From assembly GCF_900156475.1 (NCBI RefSeq), contig NZ_FTNR01000005.1, positions 124,001-188,000 on the forward strand: 64,000 bases of DNA, read 5' to 3'. The number at the start of each line of letters is the position of its first letter. Positions within the stretch are counted from its first letter, which is position 1. The translations under genes and the position numbers were made by a program. This DNA is from Natronorubrum thiooxidans. GTDB lineage: Archaea; Halobacteriota; Halobacteria; Halobacteriales; Natrialbaceae. This document shows, piece after piece, positions 1-8,121 of the stretch. The notes beneath the pieces were generated by a model. It was not told the DNA's origin. It did no database searches and worked only from the letters and a program-made list of their open reading frames with translations.

Positions 1-555
1 GAGTACGACCCCGACGAGGCCCAGTCGCTGCTCGAGGAACACGCGCCAGACGACTTCGAGCCGACGATCATCACGCCGGCGGGAATTCGCGCGCAGCTGG
101 CCGAACGGATCGCCACCCGATTGGACGAGATTGGCTACGGGGCCGACGTGCAGACGCTCGACTTCGCGACGCTGGTCGATACGTACACGAGCGGGAACGA
201 GGACGACTACCAGATGTACATGCTGGGCTGGACCGGCGGTCCTGACCCCGACTTCTACCTCTACCCGCTCTTTCACGAGAGCCAGGCGGGCGTCAATCAG
301 GGTCACTACTACGAGGGGAGCGACGGCTTCCACGACGACATCGCCGAGGGCCGCAACTCGGCCGACCAGGACGCGCGCTACGATCTGTACGAGCCCGTCA
401 TCCGAGAAATCGTCGAGGAACTGCCCGTGTTGCCCGCGTTTACCCAAGACAACACGATGGCTGCCCGCGACTACGTCCAGGGTCTGCAGGCCCATCCGGA
501 AGTGACGAGAAACCCGACTCTCGTCGCGGAGTATACGAACGTCTCCATGGAGTAA
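1..555 (+). CDS. Oligopeptide ABC transporter, substrate-binding protein (C-terminal part)
   Basis: The gene enters from the left edge; 184 codons are visible in frame 1 and end in TAA at 553-555. The segment with MLGWTGGPDPD (about residues 75-85 of the visible part) and the following YPLFHES is typical of the C-terminal lobe of family 5 extracellular solute-binding proteins (SBP_bac_5: dipeptide, oligopeptide or nickel binders). The protein should act outside the membrane as a lipid-anchored receptor that delivers ligand to the permeases encoded just downstream. The N-terminus with its signal and lipobox lies outside the window, so the ligand cannot be judged. The next gene begins 114 bases later. 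Confidence 0.85.
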   Translation, partial: EYDPDEAQSLLEEHAPDDFEPTIITPAGIRAQLAERIATRLDEIGYGADVQTLDFATLVDTYTSGNEDDYQMYMLGWTGGPDPDFYLYPLFHESQAGVNQGHYYEGSDGFHDDIAEGRNSADQDARYDLYEPVIREIVEELPVLPAFTQDNTMAARDYVQGLQAHPEVTRNPTLVAEYTNVSME

Positions 556-669
556 ACCGTTGACAGTGGCGCCACGCCGGTGGAAACGGCCGACCGTGGT
601 TTCCACCGACTCGCCGGCAATGGAGCCATCTCGAGACGAGCACGACGAAATGCAAACGCGAACTGCGCA

Positions 670-1671
670 ATGAAACTACTCAAATACACGATCTACAGGC
701 TCTTGCAGGCGATACCCGTCCTGATCGGGATCTCCGTTATTACGTTCCTGCTCGCGAACCTGGGGCCGGGCGATCCGGTCAGCCTCATGCTCCAGGGGCA
801 GGAACACAGCGAGGAGTTGGTGCGATCGATCGAACAACGATACGGACTCGACAGACCGTTACACGAGCGCTACCTGACCTATATGGCCGGCCTGCTCGAG
901 GGAGACCTCGGTCAGAGCATCCACTACCAGCGGCCGGTCGCCGATCTGATACTGGATCGAATTGGACCGACGCTCCTGTTGGTCCTGTCGGCGTACGCGT
1001 TCGCGCTGGCGACGGCGATTCCGCTCGGCATCGTCGCCGCCAACCGTCGGAACGAGCCGACTGACCACGCCTCGCGAATCGCCGCCCTCGTCGGCGTCAG
1101 CACCCCGTCGTTCTGGATCGGGATCGTCCTGATCCTGATCTTCGCCGTCAAACTCGGCTGGTTACCCTCGAGCGGGCTCATCTATCCGTGGCGACCGCCC
1201 AGTTCCTACCCGGGCATTAGCGGCCACCTCGAGCTATACTACGAATCGATCCGGCACTTGCTTTTGCCGATGATCGCGCTGGGGACGTTGCAGATGGCGA
1301 CGATCATGCGCGTCGAGCGCACGCAGATGATCGAGTCACTGCAAGGCGAGTACGTCAAGCTCGCACGCGCCTACGGCGTCCCAGAGCGGACGATCCTTCG
1401 TAAACACGCGTTTCAGGTCGCACAGCTTCCGATTATCACCATTGTCGGGCTCAACCTGTCGACGGCGCTTGGCGGCGCGGTGCTGGTCGAGACGGTGTTC
1501 AACATCAACGGGATGGGACAGCTGTTCGTCGAGGCGATTCAGCAAAACGACTACCAGCTCGTGATGGGCGTCACAATGTTGCTCGGCGTGTTGTTCGTGG
1601 TCGGCGTCATCATCACGGACATCTCGTATGCGTACGTCGATCCGCGCGTCACCTACGGTGAGAGGGAGTAA
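670..1671 (+). CDS. dppB: Peptide ABC transporter permease, DppB type
   Basis: A 333-residue inner-membrane permease. The N-terminal segment MKLLKYTIYRLLQAIPVL followed by a long periplasm-type loop and GPGDPV is the classic start of DppB/OppB proteins. It has about six membrane helices, and the cytoplasmic EAA loop (LARAYGVPERTILRKH, about residue 230) contacts the ATPases. The frame is open further upstream, but the ATG at 670 is chosen because translation from it begins exactly at the conserved first helix; the 30 upstream codons encode a basic, non-conserved stretch. The binding-protein gene lies upstream and the DppC gene starts two bases after the stop, so this is one operon. Confidence 0.93.
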   Translation: MKLLKYTIYRLLQAIPVLIGISVITFLLANLGPGDPVSLMLQGQEHSEELVRSIEQRYGLDRPLHERYLTYMAGLLEGDLGQSIHYQRPVADLILDRIGPTLLLVLSAYAFALATAIPLGIVAANRRNEPTDHASRIAALVGVSTPSFWIGIVLILIFAVKLGWLPSSGLIYPWRPPSSYPGISGHLELYYESIRHLLLPMIALGTLQMATIMRVERTQMIESLQGEYVKLARAYGVPERTILRKHAFQVAQLPIITIVGLNLSTALGGAVLVETVFNINGMGQLFVEAIQQNDYQLVMGVTMLLGVLFVVGVIITDISYAYVDPRVTYGERE

Positions 1672-1673
1672 TC

Positions 1674-2705
1674 ATGGCAGTTGGTGAATCACAACTCGAG
1701 AGCGGCACGGACACGGTGGCCGACGAGGACGATGTCGAAGCCCGCGTCGGCTGGCGATACACCGTCGCGCGGATCAAACAGGATACGACGGCCCGATGGG
1801 GGCTGTATATCGTGGCAGCCGTGCTGAGCATCGCGGTGTACGCCGTCGTGGACAGCAACCTGTCGCTGCTCACGTTCGGACTCTTGTCGGATTTCACGTT
1901 CGCGCGGCTGTTGCCGATCTTCGATCACCCCACGTACATCCCGCCACCGGGCGAGGGAACACAGCACATGCCGCCGTACTTCCCGCTTGCCGAACAATCG
2001 TGGAATCCGTTACCGGCTGGTGGCACGCTCGAGCATCCGCTCGGAACCGACCACACTGGCCGGGACTACTTCACGCGGATCGTCTACGGCACGCAGGTGT
2101 CGGTGTTCGTCGGCCTCGTCTCGACGTTCATCGGCCTCGCCGGCGGGACGGTAATCGGTGCCGTCGCCGGTTACTACGGCGGCCGCGTCGACGACGTGCT
2201 GATGCGGCTGGTCGAGACGGTCTACGCGATTCCGCCACTGATCCTCATCATCGTTTTCACCGTCTTCATCGGCGGGGCGAACATCTGGTACGCCGTGATC
2301 GGCGTGGGGGTCGCGTTCATCCCCGTCTTCGCCCGCATCATCCGGAGCCGGGTACTGAGCGTCCGCGAGATGGACTATATCGAAGCCGCACGGGCGGCCG
2401 GTGTCAGGGATCGCAACATCATCATGCGCCATGTCGTTCCCAACAGCTTCGCGCCGGTGTTGGTGTACGCGACGCTGCAGATCGGCGTGACAATCCTCAT
2501 CGTAGCCGGACTCTCCTTCCTCGGCTACGGCGCACAGCCGCCGACTCCGGACTGGGGCCAGATGCTCAACATCTCCCACGGCTACATGCACTCGAACGTC
2601 TGGCTCTCGATCTGGCCGGGATTGGCGATCATGATCACCATTATGGGTTTCAACCTGTTCGGCGACGGCCTGCAGGACGCCCTCGACCCCCGAATTGACG
2701 ACTAA
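1674..2705 (+). CDS. dppC: Peptide ABC transporter permease, DppC type
   Basis: A 343-residue second permease of the same importer. It has a hydrophilic N-terminal tail of about 40 residues, one membrane helix, an extracellular loop ending in HPLGTDHTGRDYF (the conserved DppC motif before the transport domain), then five more helices. The EAA loop YIEAARAAGVRDRNIIMRH lies near residue 230. The ATG is two bases after the dppB stop and the ATPase gene follows after two bases, indicating tight translational coupling. It should pair with the DppB-like protein to form the pore. Recognition of the family is secure; the transported solute is not. Confidence 0.93.
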   Translation: MAVGESQLESGTDTVADEDDVEARVGWRYTVARIKQDTTARWGLYIVAAVLSIAVYAVVDSNLSLLTFGLLSDFTFARLLPIFDHPTYIPPPGEGTQHMPPYFPLAEQSWNPLPAGGTLEHPLGTDHTGRDYFTRIVYGTQVSVFVGLVSTFIGLAGGTVIGAVAGYYGGRVDDVLMRLVETVYAIPPLILIIVFTVFIGGANIWYAVIGVGVAFIPVFARIIRSRVLSVREMDYIEAARAAGVRDRNIIMRHVVPNSFAPVLVYATLQIGVTILIVAGLSFLGYGAQPPTPDWGQMLNISHGYMHSNVWLSIWPGLAIMITIMGFNLFGDGLQDALDPRIDD

Positions 2706-2707
2706 CA

Positions 2708-3874
2708 ATGAGTTCAGAACCACTCCTTCGCGTCGAGAATCTCAAGACACAGTTCTTCACGGAAGCCGGCACCGTCCGCGCCGTCGACGGCATCTCCTTC
2801 GAGGTCTACGAGGGCGAGATCGTCGGCCTCGTCGGCGAAAGCGGCGCTGGCAAATCAGTTGCCTCGATGAGCCTACTGCGACTCGTCGAGCGTCCCGGCG
2901 AGATCGTCGCCGGCGAGGTTACCTACAAAGGTGAGACGCTCTTCGGTCTCGAGGACGGCCCCAACGGCGACCTGCGAAAACGGGACGAGATGCTCTCCAA
3001 CGAGGAGATTCGGACCCGAATCCGGGGCAACGAGATTGCCGTCATCTTCCAGGACCCGATGGAGTCACTCAACCCCGTGTTCACCGTCGGCGGCCAACTG
3101 CGGGAGTTCATCGAACTCAACCGCGGACTGTCGGAGGACGAGGCTCGCCGGGAGGCGATCGACATGCTTCGAGAGGTGGGTATTCCCGATCCCGAGCAGC
3201 GCTACGAGGAGTACCCCCACCAATTCTCGGGCGGGATGCGCCAGCGCGTGCTCATCGCGATGGCGCTGGCCTGTGAACCCAGCCTCATCATCGCCGACGA
3301 GCCGACGACGGCGCTCGACGTCACCGTCGAGGGACAGATTCTCGATCTGGTCGACGACCTCCAGAAAAAGTACGGAACGAGTTTTATCTGGGTCACCCAC
3401 GATCTGGGTGTCGTCGCCGAAATCTGTGACCGCGTGAACGTGATGTATCTCGGTGAGATCGTCGAACAGGCACCGGTCGACGAACTGTTCTACGACACCA
3501 AACACCCCTACACGCAGGCCCTACTCGAGTCGATGCCCAGACCCGACCGAACCGTCGCGGACCTCGAGCCGATCGAGGGCGTAATGCCGGAGGCGATCAA
3601 CCCGCCCTCCGGCTGTCGGTTTCACCCGCGCTGTCCCGACGCGCGGGCAGTGTGCAAACGGGTCCATCCCGAGCCGAAAGTGGTCGCCGACGCCGACGGC
3701 GAGCCCCACCGGGCGGCCTGCGTAAAACACGACGTCTTCGACGTGGGCTACGACGAGAGTCCGCCGCTCGAGGGCGCAGTGGACGGCGAGGGAAGCCGAC
3801 GAACCGACGAACCGCAGTCGGAACTCGCGGCGAATCCCGCGGGCGACGAGCCCGGAGGTGATGGCGGTGAGTAG
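2708..3874 (+). CDS. dppD: Peptide ABC transporter ATPase, DppD type
   Basis: A 388-residue ATPase. Walker A GESGAGKS is at residues 43-50, the signature FSGGMRQR follows, then Walker [12 protein letters not shown] and the switch histidine in WVTHD. The C-terminal oligopeptide-transporter domain carries [10 protein letters not shown] plus two later cysteines (AVCKR, AACVK). In E. coli DppD the equivalent four cysteines bind an FeS cluster, so the same is likely here. A hydrophilic, low-complexity tail of about 50 residues follows. The gene starts two bases after dppC and its end overlaps the next ATPase gene, so the two ATPases are probably made in step. Confidence 0.93.
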   Translation: MSSEPLLRVENLKTQFFTEAGTVRAVDGISFEVYEGEIVGLVGESGAGKSVASMSLLRLVERPGEIVAGEVTYKGETLFGLEDGPNGDLRKRDEMLSNEEIRTRIRGNEIAVIFQDPMESLNPVFTVGGQLREFIELNRGLSEDEARREAIDMLREVGIPDPEQRYEEYPHQFSGGMRQRVLIAMALACEPSLIIADEPTTALDVTVEGQILDLVDDLQKKYGTSFIWVTHDLGVVAEICDRVNVMYLGEIVEQAPVDELFYDTKHPYTQALLESMPRPDRTVADLEPIEGVMPEAINPPSGCRFHPRCPDARAVCKRVHPEPKVVADADGEPHRAACVKHDVFDVGYDESPPLEGAVDGEGSRRTDEPQSELAANPAGDEPGGDGGE

Positions 3875-5201
3875 CGACTTGCGCACGAGCGAGGCGCGCG
3901 ACGCTGACCGGGACGGGCCGTTGCTCGAACTCGAGGGCGTCTCGAAGTACTTCGGGCAGGGCTCCGGCCTCTTCGGGGGCCTGCAGTTCGATCCGGACAC
4001 GTTCCCGCCGATCAGCGTCGATCGCGAGCGAGTGAAGGCAGTCGACGACGTCTCCCTCGAGATCCAGCCCGGCGAGACGCTCGGGCTAGTCGGTGAGTCC
4101 GGCTGTGGCAAGTCGACGCTCGGCCGAACGATCCTGCGCCTGCTCGAGCCGACAGATGGCGATATCTACTTCCGGGGAGAGAATCTCGCGGATCTCAGCG
4201 GCGAGAAACTCCGACAGAAGCGCTCGGAGATCCAGATGATCTTCCAGGACCCACAATCGTCGCTGGACCCCCGCATGAAAGTCGGCCAGATCATCGAGGA
4301 GCCGATGCGCGCCCACGGGATGGGAGACGACGAGGGCCGAGAGGCGCGAGCGAAGGAACTCCTCGAGAAGGTCGGGCTCGATCCGCGCCACTACAACCGC
4401 TATCCCCACGCCTTCTCCGGCGGGCAGCGCCAGCGGATCAACCTCGCGCGGGCGCTGTCGGTCGACCCCGATTTCGTCGTCTGTGACGAGCCGGTCTCCG
4501 CACTCGACGTCTCGATTCAGGCGCAGGTACTGAACACGATGGAGCGGCTCCAAGATGAGTTCGGCCTCACCTATCTCTTCATCGCCCATGATCTCTCCGT
4601 GATCCGCCACATCTCCGACCGCGTTGCGGTGATGTATCTCGGCCACATCGTCGAAGTCGCCGAGAAAGAGGAACTGTTCGAAAACCCCCAGCACCCGTAT
4701 ACGAAGGCATTACTCGAGTCCATTCCCGTGCCCGACCCACGGGAGTCTGGCGCTCGTGGCGTCCTCGAGGGCGAGGTTCCAAGCCCGCAGAATCCGCCGT
4801 CGGGCTGTCGGTTCCGGACCCGGTGTCCACAGCTGATCGCCCCCGAGGCGTACGAACTCACAGAGGAAGAGTGGGCACACACCCGGGCATTCATGCGTGC
4901 GGTCAAACGGCGGACGTTCGAGCCAATAGCAGCCGCCGAGATGCGCCGGGAGTTCTTCGACGACGACCTCCCGCGTGGGGACGCAGGCGAAATCGTCAGG
5001 GACGCGATCGACGCGATCGCCACGGACACCGAACGCGGTGGCGAGTCGGCCGACGAGCGCGACGGCTGGGCGGAGGCGACCGACCACCTGCTCGAGCCGT
5101 TCGCCGAACAGAGTATCTGTGCGCGTGAACGGCCCGCCTACGACCTCGAGCCGGCGTACGGATCGGGCGAACACTTCGCGGCGTGTCATCGCCACCGGTG
5201 A
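3861..5201 (+). CDS. dppF: Peptide ABC transporter ATPase, DppF type, with extended C-terminus
   Basis: The second ATPase, about 446 residues. It has Walker A GESGCGKS, signature FSGGQRQRI, Walker [12 protein letters not shown] and a conserved IAHD switch. The start overlaps the end of dppD. ATG 3861 abuts a strong Shine-Dalgarno-like GGAGGTG (3854-3860), which is too close, so GTG 3867 with normal spacing is a real alternative. The C-terminal cysteine domain is unusual: [10 protein letters not shown] is followed by an insertion of about 90 acidic residues before the last cysteines (SICARE, AACHRH). The four-cysteine set is therefore kept but split. This is the last gene of the transporter operon. 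Confidence 0.92.
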   Translation: MAVSSDLRTSEARDADRDGPLLELEGVSKYFGQGSGLFGGLQFDPDTFPPISVDRERVKAVDDVSLEIQPGETLGLVGESGCGKSTLGRTILRLLEPTDGDIYFRGENLADLSGEKLRQKRSEIQMIFQDPQSSLDPRMKVGQIIEEPMRAHGMGDDEGREARAKELLEKVGLDPRHYNRYPHAFSGGQRQRINLARALSVDPDFVVCDEPVSALDVSIQAQVLNTMERLQDEFGLTYLFIAHDLSVIRHISDRVAVMYLGHIVEVAEKEELFENPQHPYTKALLESIPVPDPRESGARGVLEGEVPSPQNPPSGCRFRTRCPQLIAPEAYELTEEEWAHTRAFMRAVKRRTFEPIAAAEMRREFFDDDLPRGDAGEIVRDAIDAIATDTERGGESADERDGWAEATDHLLEPFAEQSICARERPAYDLEPAYGSGEHFAACHRHR

Positions 5202-5242
5202 TAGCTCGGCACCGACTCGAGAAAGCTATCTGATTTCGTACG

Positions 5243-5270
5243 TTTGTGAATAGTCCGCTAGTCTCACAAA
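5243..5270 (+). terminator. Possible hairpin downstream of the peptide transporter operon
   Basis: Seven-base arms TTTGTGA (5243-5249) and TCACAAA (5264-5270) form a perfect inverted repeat 42 bases after the dppF stop, followed by a short A run. Its position suits a transcript 3' end, although haloarchaeal terminators are mostly U-tracts and this could equally be an operator. Confidence 0.3.
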
Positions 5271-5418
5271 AATGGTTCCGCTAATCGACTGTATCTCGCG
5301 TTGATACCGTCTGAAGCGTTCGTTTACGATGTCGAACCTATTTCGATGCTCGCCGTCTGAACAACACGATCTTTCATTTCGAAAATACTTATGTGCCCCC
5401 CTTTCTATTTACTCATGT

Positions 5419-5577
5419 ATGAGTAAGATCCTGGCAGCCGTCACGGCAGGCACGCAGCGAATCGCAAAGGCACGACGAACAGTCGCCCACTCCCCGCAGT
5501 TCGGCGATGACCAATCGACGGACGAAGACGGCCGGCCGGTGACCCGCATTTCACCGGGTGGCTTCCTCACCGGGTGA
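5419..5577 (+). CDS. Small hypothetical protein (52 aa)
   Basis: Not a recognised family. The product begins MSKILAAVTAGTQRIAKA, an amphipathic N-terminal helix, and has a polar C-terminus ending in GGFLTG. Support for a real gene comes from context. An AT-rich TATA-like tract (AAAATACTTA, about 5384-5393) lies about 27 bases ahead, as expected for a leaderless haloarchaeal transcript. A perfect 11-base hairpin (5561-5583) covers the stop codon. It is the only plausible gene in the 444 bases between dppF and the next gene. An out-of-frame ATG sits four bases upstream (5415). Confidence 0.45.
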   Translation: MSKILAAVTAGTQRIAKARRTVAHSPQFGDDQSTDEDGRPVTRISPGGFLTG

Positions 5578-5583
5578 GGAAGC
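5561..5583 (+). terminator. Perfect hairpin covering a stop codon
   Basis: GCTTCCTCACC (5561-5571) and GGTGAGGAAGC (5573-5583) are exact reverse complements separated by a single G. The TGA of the 52-codon gene lies inside the right arm. The internal 10-mer TCACCGGGTG also occurs as a direct repeat at 5551-5560 and 5567-5576. Confidence 0.5.
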
Positions 5584-5645
5584 GATTCATGACCACCGCT
5601 TGCGCTCGTTTTCTCTGCAGTTGATCGAATCCGACCAGGTCGACC

Positions 5646-6152
5646 TCACTCGAGGACCGACGACGGGTGTTTGAGGTAGACGTCCTGCTCGGTCACGCGC
5701 TGGTAGAGTTCGTACAGCGTCTCGACCGCCGTCTCGTCCGGAGTGAACCGGATGTGGGGCGCGGAGTGATAGCCGCGACAGCTGATCAGGAAGAAGTACA
5801 GCGTTCGATGGTGGGCCGGCGTCGCGTCGACGACACCCAGCGGTCGGCCGCCGAGGTCGTCCGAGAAGTCGTTGAGCAGCGCCGCGATATCGTCTTGTAG
5901 CTGTTCGTCCGGGCGATACTGTGGAATCCCGAACGTCTGTTGCATGTACGTCGTCGCCGCCTCGAGAAACGGATTCGAGTCCAGGCCAGTCGGATCGACG
6001 GTCTGGAACGTCTCGTATAACTCGAGGACTGTCGAGAGTTCGTCGCGCGTGACGGCGATCGGTAATACGGGCTCCCCGCGGGGCAGCGAGTAGTCGGGAA
6101 ACGCATGCGAGCCCGGATCGGGAAGCTGGGTGAACACTTGCTCGAGCGACAT
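5646..6152 (-). CDS. Conserved haloarchaeal hypothetical protein
   Basis: A 168-residue soluble acidic protein starting MSLEQVFTQLPDPGSHAF. The ATG at 6152 is preferred over a GTG four codons upstream because it gives a normal N-terminus. The body is helical, with a glycine-rich centre (DDLGGRPLGVVDATPAHH) and aromatic/His residues in FFLISCRGYHSAPHIRF. It has no signal peptide or membrane helix. I do not recognise the family and see no catalytic motif that would allow a function. Its neighbours are unrelated. Confidence 0.65.
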   Translation of the reverse strand: MSLEQVFTQLPDPGSHAFPDYSLPRGEPVLPIAVTRDELSTVLELYETFQTVDPTGLDSNPFLEAATTYMQQTFGIPQYRPDEQLQDDIAALLNDFSDDLGGRPLGVVDATPAHHRTLYFFLISCRGYHSAPHIRFTPDETAVETLYELYQRVTEQDVYLKHPSSVLE

Positions 6153-6305
6153 ACGTGGTACCACGACACACGTAGTTAAACGGTTACTGGTGGCAGGTAA
6201 ACGACAGGTCCAGCGTACGGCGTTTCAGACGGGCCGCTGTCCCGACGTCCCGGTGGACCCGCGATCATCGTCAGTTGCACTGGCAGTGACGGGTGACCGT
6301 CCATC

Positions 6306-6836
6306 TCAGTCGGCGTCGCGTTCGATCCGGATCGTCGTCGAATCGCTCGGCCGAGACCGGTCGTCACCGGTCGCGACGAACGCCCGCAGTTCGTACTCGC
6401 CAGGATCGGGCAGGATCGATTCGCGTCTCGTCCCCTCGCCTGCACGCTCGAGGCGACCGTTCCAGGTGACCGAGACCTGTTTTCGCTCGCCGCCAGTGAA
6501 CCGAAACGCCGAGGGACGAGCGCGGGTGAAACGGCGTTCGTCGCTGGCCTCGAGGATGCCGTCGACCGTCCACCCCCAGCGGCGCTGTCTGGGTGTCGGA
6601 ACCGCGACGGGAACGGGAAGCCGGTTGGCGAACTCGACGGTGAGTTCGACGGGGTCGTCGCGCGCGTAGACGTCTCGATCAGTCTCGAGCGAGACGGTAA
6701 CGGCACGCCGGGCGAGTGCCGTCGGCACGAGCGCCGACAGAAACGTCGCGACCGTATATCGTGAGTCGTCCGTTCCGACGCCGAACTCGTCGTCCGTGTT
6801 GGTCCCGGTGTCGCGTGGTGGCTGTGGGCCGACCAT
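6306..6836 (-). CDS. Hypothetical beta-sandwich protein (BsuPI-like)
   Basis: A 176-residue protein. After a polar N-terminus, residues about 45-170 alternate strands: VTVSLETDRDVYARDDPVEL, then VEFANRLPVPVAV, a WGW segment, VSVTWNGRLE and a final PGEYELRAFVATGD. The order 'drDvY..gdpVel.v...N..' followed by 'W.g...pGeYel.a' resembles intracellular proteinase inhibitor (BsuPI) or CARDB-like Ig folds. That assignment is pattern recognition only. No Tat motif or lipobox is visible, so it may be cytoplasmic. It is a single gene with no operon partner. Confidence 0.6.
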   Translation of the reverse strand: MVGPQPPRDTGTNTDDEFGVGTDDSRYTVATFLSALVPTALARRAVTVSLETDRDVYARDDPVELTVEFANRLPVPVAVPTPRQRRWGWTVDGILEASDERRFTRARPSAFRFTGGERKQVSVTWNGRLERAGEGTRRESILPDPGEYELRAFVATGDDRSRPSDSTTIRIERDAD

Positions 6837-6978
6837 CGAGTGATACGTTACCGCTCACCGACAAAAACAGTGTGACTCCGTGGACCTGAGAGCTGGTAAC
6901 AAAATGATGTCCAAAAACCGTACAGTCGCTCCAGTGAACAGGCACAGCAGACCGTATCGATCCCGATCTCACCCACAC

Positions 6979-7116
6979 TTATCGCCATGCTGGCAGCGTC
7001 GGCGCGTCGTCCGCCTGCATCGAAAGCCAGGCTCCGTCGGCCGAGATGTCGGCGATAACGTATTCCGAACCCGAATCGCTCGAGTCGATCGAACCGACGA
7101 CGGTGTCGGACGTCAT
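6979..7116 (-). CDS. Small haloarchaeal protein, DUF7556-like (45 aa)
   Basis: A short ORF, ATG at 7116 to TAA at 6979. The product starts MTSDTVVGSID, continues EYVIADISADGAWLSM and ends in DAPTLPAWR. The arrangement 'EYVIADIs.DgaWlsm...eAp.LpaWR' matches a small family common in haloarchaea (annotated DUF7556 as I recall); its function is unknown. It is transcribed divergently from the CBS gene. A TATA-like TTTATATAC (minus strand, 7158-7166) and two overlapping inverted repeats lie between it and the start. Confidence 0.7.
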   Translation of the reverse strand: MTSDTVVGSIDSSDSGSEYVIADISADGAWLSMQADDAPTLPAWR

Positions 7117-7152
7117 GGTGTGAGATCGTGTCACCATGTATGAGAGTGACAC
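7114..7152. promoter_or_regulatory. Overlapping inverted repeats in a divergent promoter region
   Basis: GTGTCAC (7128-7134) pairs with GTGACAC (7146-7152), and CATGGTG (7114-7120) pairs with CACCATG (7132-7138). The sites lie between the minus-strand TATA box (7158-7166) and the start of the 45-residue gene. This looks like an operator for a dimeric repressor, or a structured 5' leader. Confidence 0.4.
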
Positions 7153-7238
7153 CCACTCGTATATAAATTCGTCGGAGTAGACTGTCCATTGAAACGACTA
7201 ATTAGCAGGTGGCTTTCGTGGGCGCACGAAACATTGGG

Positions 7239-7247
7239 TTTATACTC
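7239..7247 (+). promoter_or_regulatory. TATA box for the CBS-domain gene
   Basis: TTTATACTC is centred about 27 bases before ATG 7270, the classic spacing for a leaderless haloarchaeal transcript. This supports ATG 7270 as the start. Confidence 0.55.
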
Positions 7248-7269
7248 ATTTTGGCCGTACCGTGTGGAT

Positions 7270-8121
7270 ATGAACGTAGCCGACGCGATGACGCCACGCG
7301 AGGACGTGGTCACCGTCGAACTGCCCGGCACTCGATCGGACGTCCTCGAGTACCTCCAAGAGCAGTCGTTTTCTTCGGTCCCAGTCGTCAAACCGACGGA
7401 TAACGGCCCGGAGTACCGTGGATTGGTTTCACGAGACGCCCTGATCGAACAGCCCGACGAGGACCAGCTCGTCATGTTGATGAACGATGTGCCGACGACG
7501 ACGGTCGAGACGTCGCTCGAGGACGTCGCGCGGACGATGGTCGAAGAGGGTGCCCGCCGCGTGCCAGTCGTCGACGGCGAGTTCGAGGGGATCATCACGG
7601 TGACCGACGTGGTCCACGCCATCGCGACGGGCGATCAGGCAACCGAGGGCGTCGTCGAGGGCTACGCGAGCGAGAACGTGAACACGACCTACGAAGGCGC
7701 ACCGCTGCCGGTCGCCGAGCGAGAACTCTTCTACGCGAACGTGCCCTACACCGTTGCGCTGTCCGACGACGGGCGGATGAGCGGTGTTCTCACCGAGGTC
7801 GACATCATCGACGTCGCCCGTATCGTCGAGGGCGAGGAGTCGACGGGCGACAACTTCCCGGATCAGGATTCGGAGTGGTCCTGGGAGGGCATCAAAGCCG
7901 TCGGCAGCCGCTATCTCCCGACGCGGGACATCGAGCTTCCGACCGGTCCCGTCAGCGAGTTCATGACCGACGACGTGGTGACGGTCTCGGCGCAGACGAC
8001 CGTTCAGGAGGCCGCACAGCGGATGATCAGCAACGACATCGAACAGATTCCGGTGCTCACGGGCGAACAGCTCGTCGGCATCGTCCGCGACATCGATCTA
8101 CTGGAGGCGTTGTATGAGTAA
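7270..8121 (+). CDS. Four-CBS-domain protein
   Basis: A 283-residue soluble protein. It has four CBS motifs in two Bateman modules: MNVADAMTPREDVVTVEL at the N-terminus, MNDVPTTTVETSLEDVARTM near residue 75, a divergent third unit around residues 135-180, and SEFMTDDVVTVSAQTTVQEA near residue 235, ending with GIVRDIDLLEAL. CBS pairs bind adenine nucleotides or S-adenosyl compounds and act as sensors; the partner here is unknown. Its last eight bases overlap the start of glyS, so the two genes are co-transcribed. This pairing hints that the CBS protein senses nucleotide or charging state, which is inference only. Confidence 0.85.
   Translation: MNVADAMTPREDVVTVELPGTRSDVLEYLQEQSFSSVPVVKPTDNGPEYRGLVSRDALIEQPDEDQLVMLMNDVPTTTVETSLEDVARTMVEEGARRVPVVDGEFEGIITVTDVVHAIATGDQATEGVVEGYASENVNTTYEGAPLPVAERELFYANVPYTVALSDDGRMSGVLTEVDIIDVARIVEGEESTGDNFPDQDSEWSWEGIKAVGSRYLPTRDIELPTGPVSEFMTDDVVTVSAQTTVQEAAQRMISNDIEQIPVLTGEQLVGIVRDIDLLEALYE

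Noticed and set aside
6848-7189. 113-codon reverse frame covering the same stretch as the 45-residue gene
   Set aside because: Its product is His/Arg-rich and unlike the acidic proteome, while the shorter frame matches a known small family.
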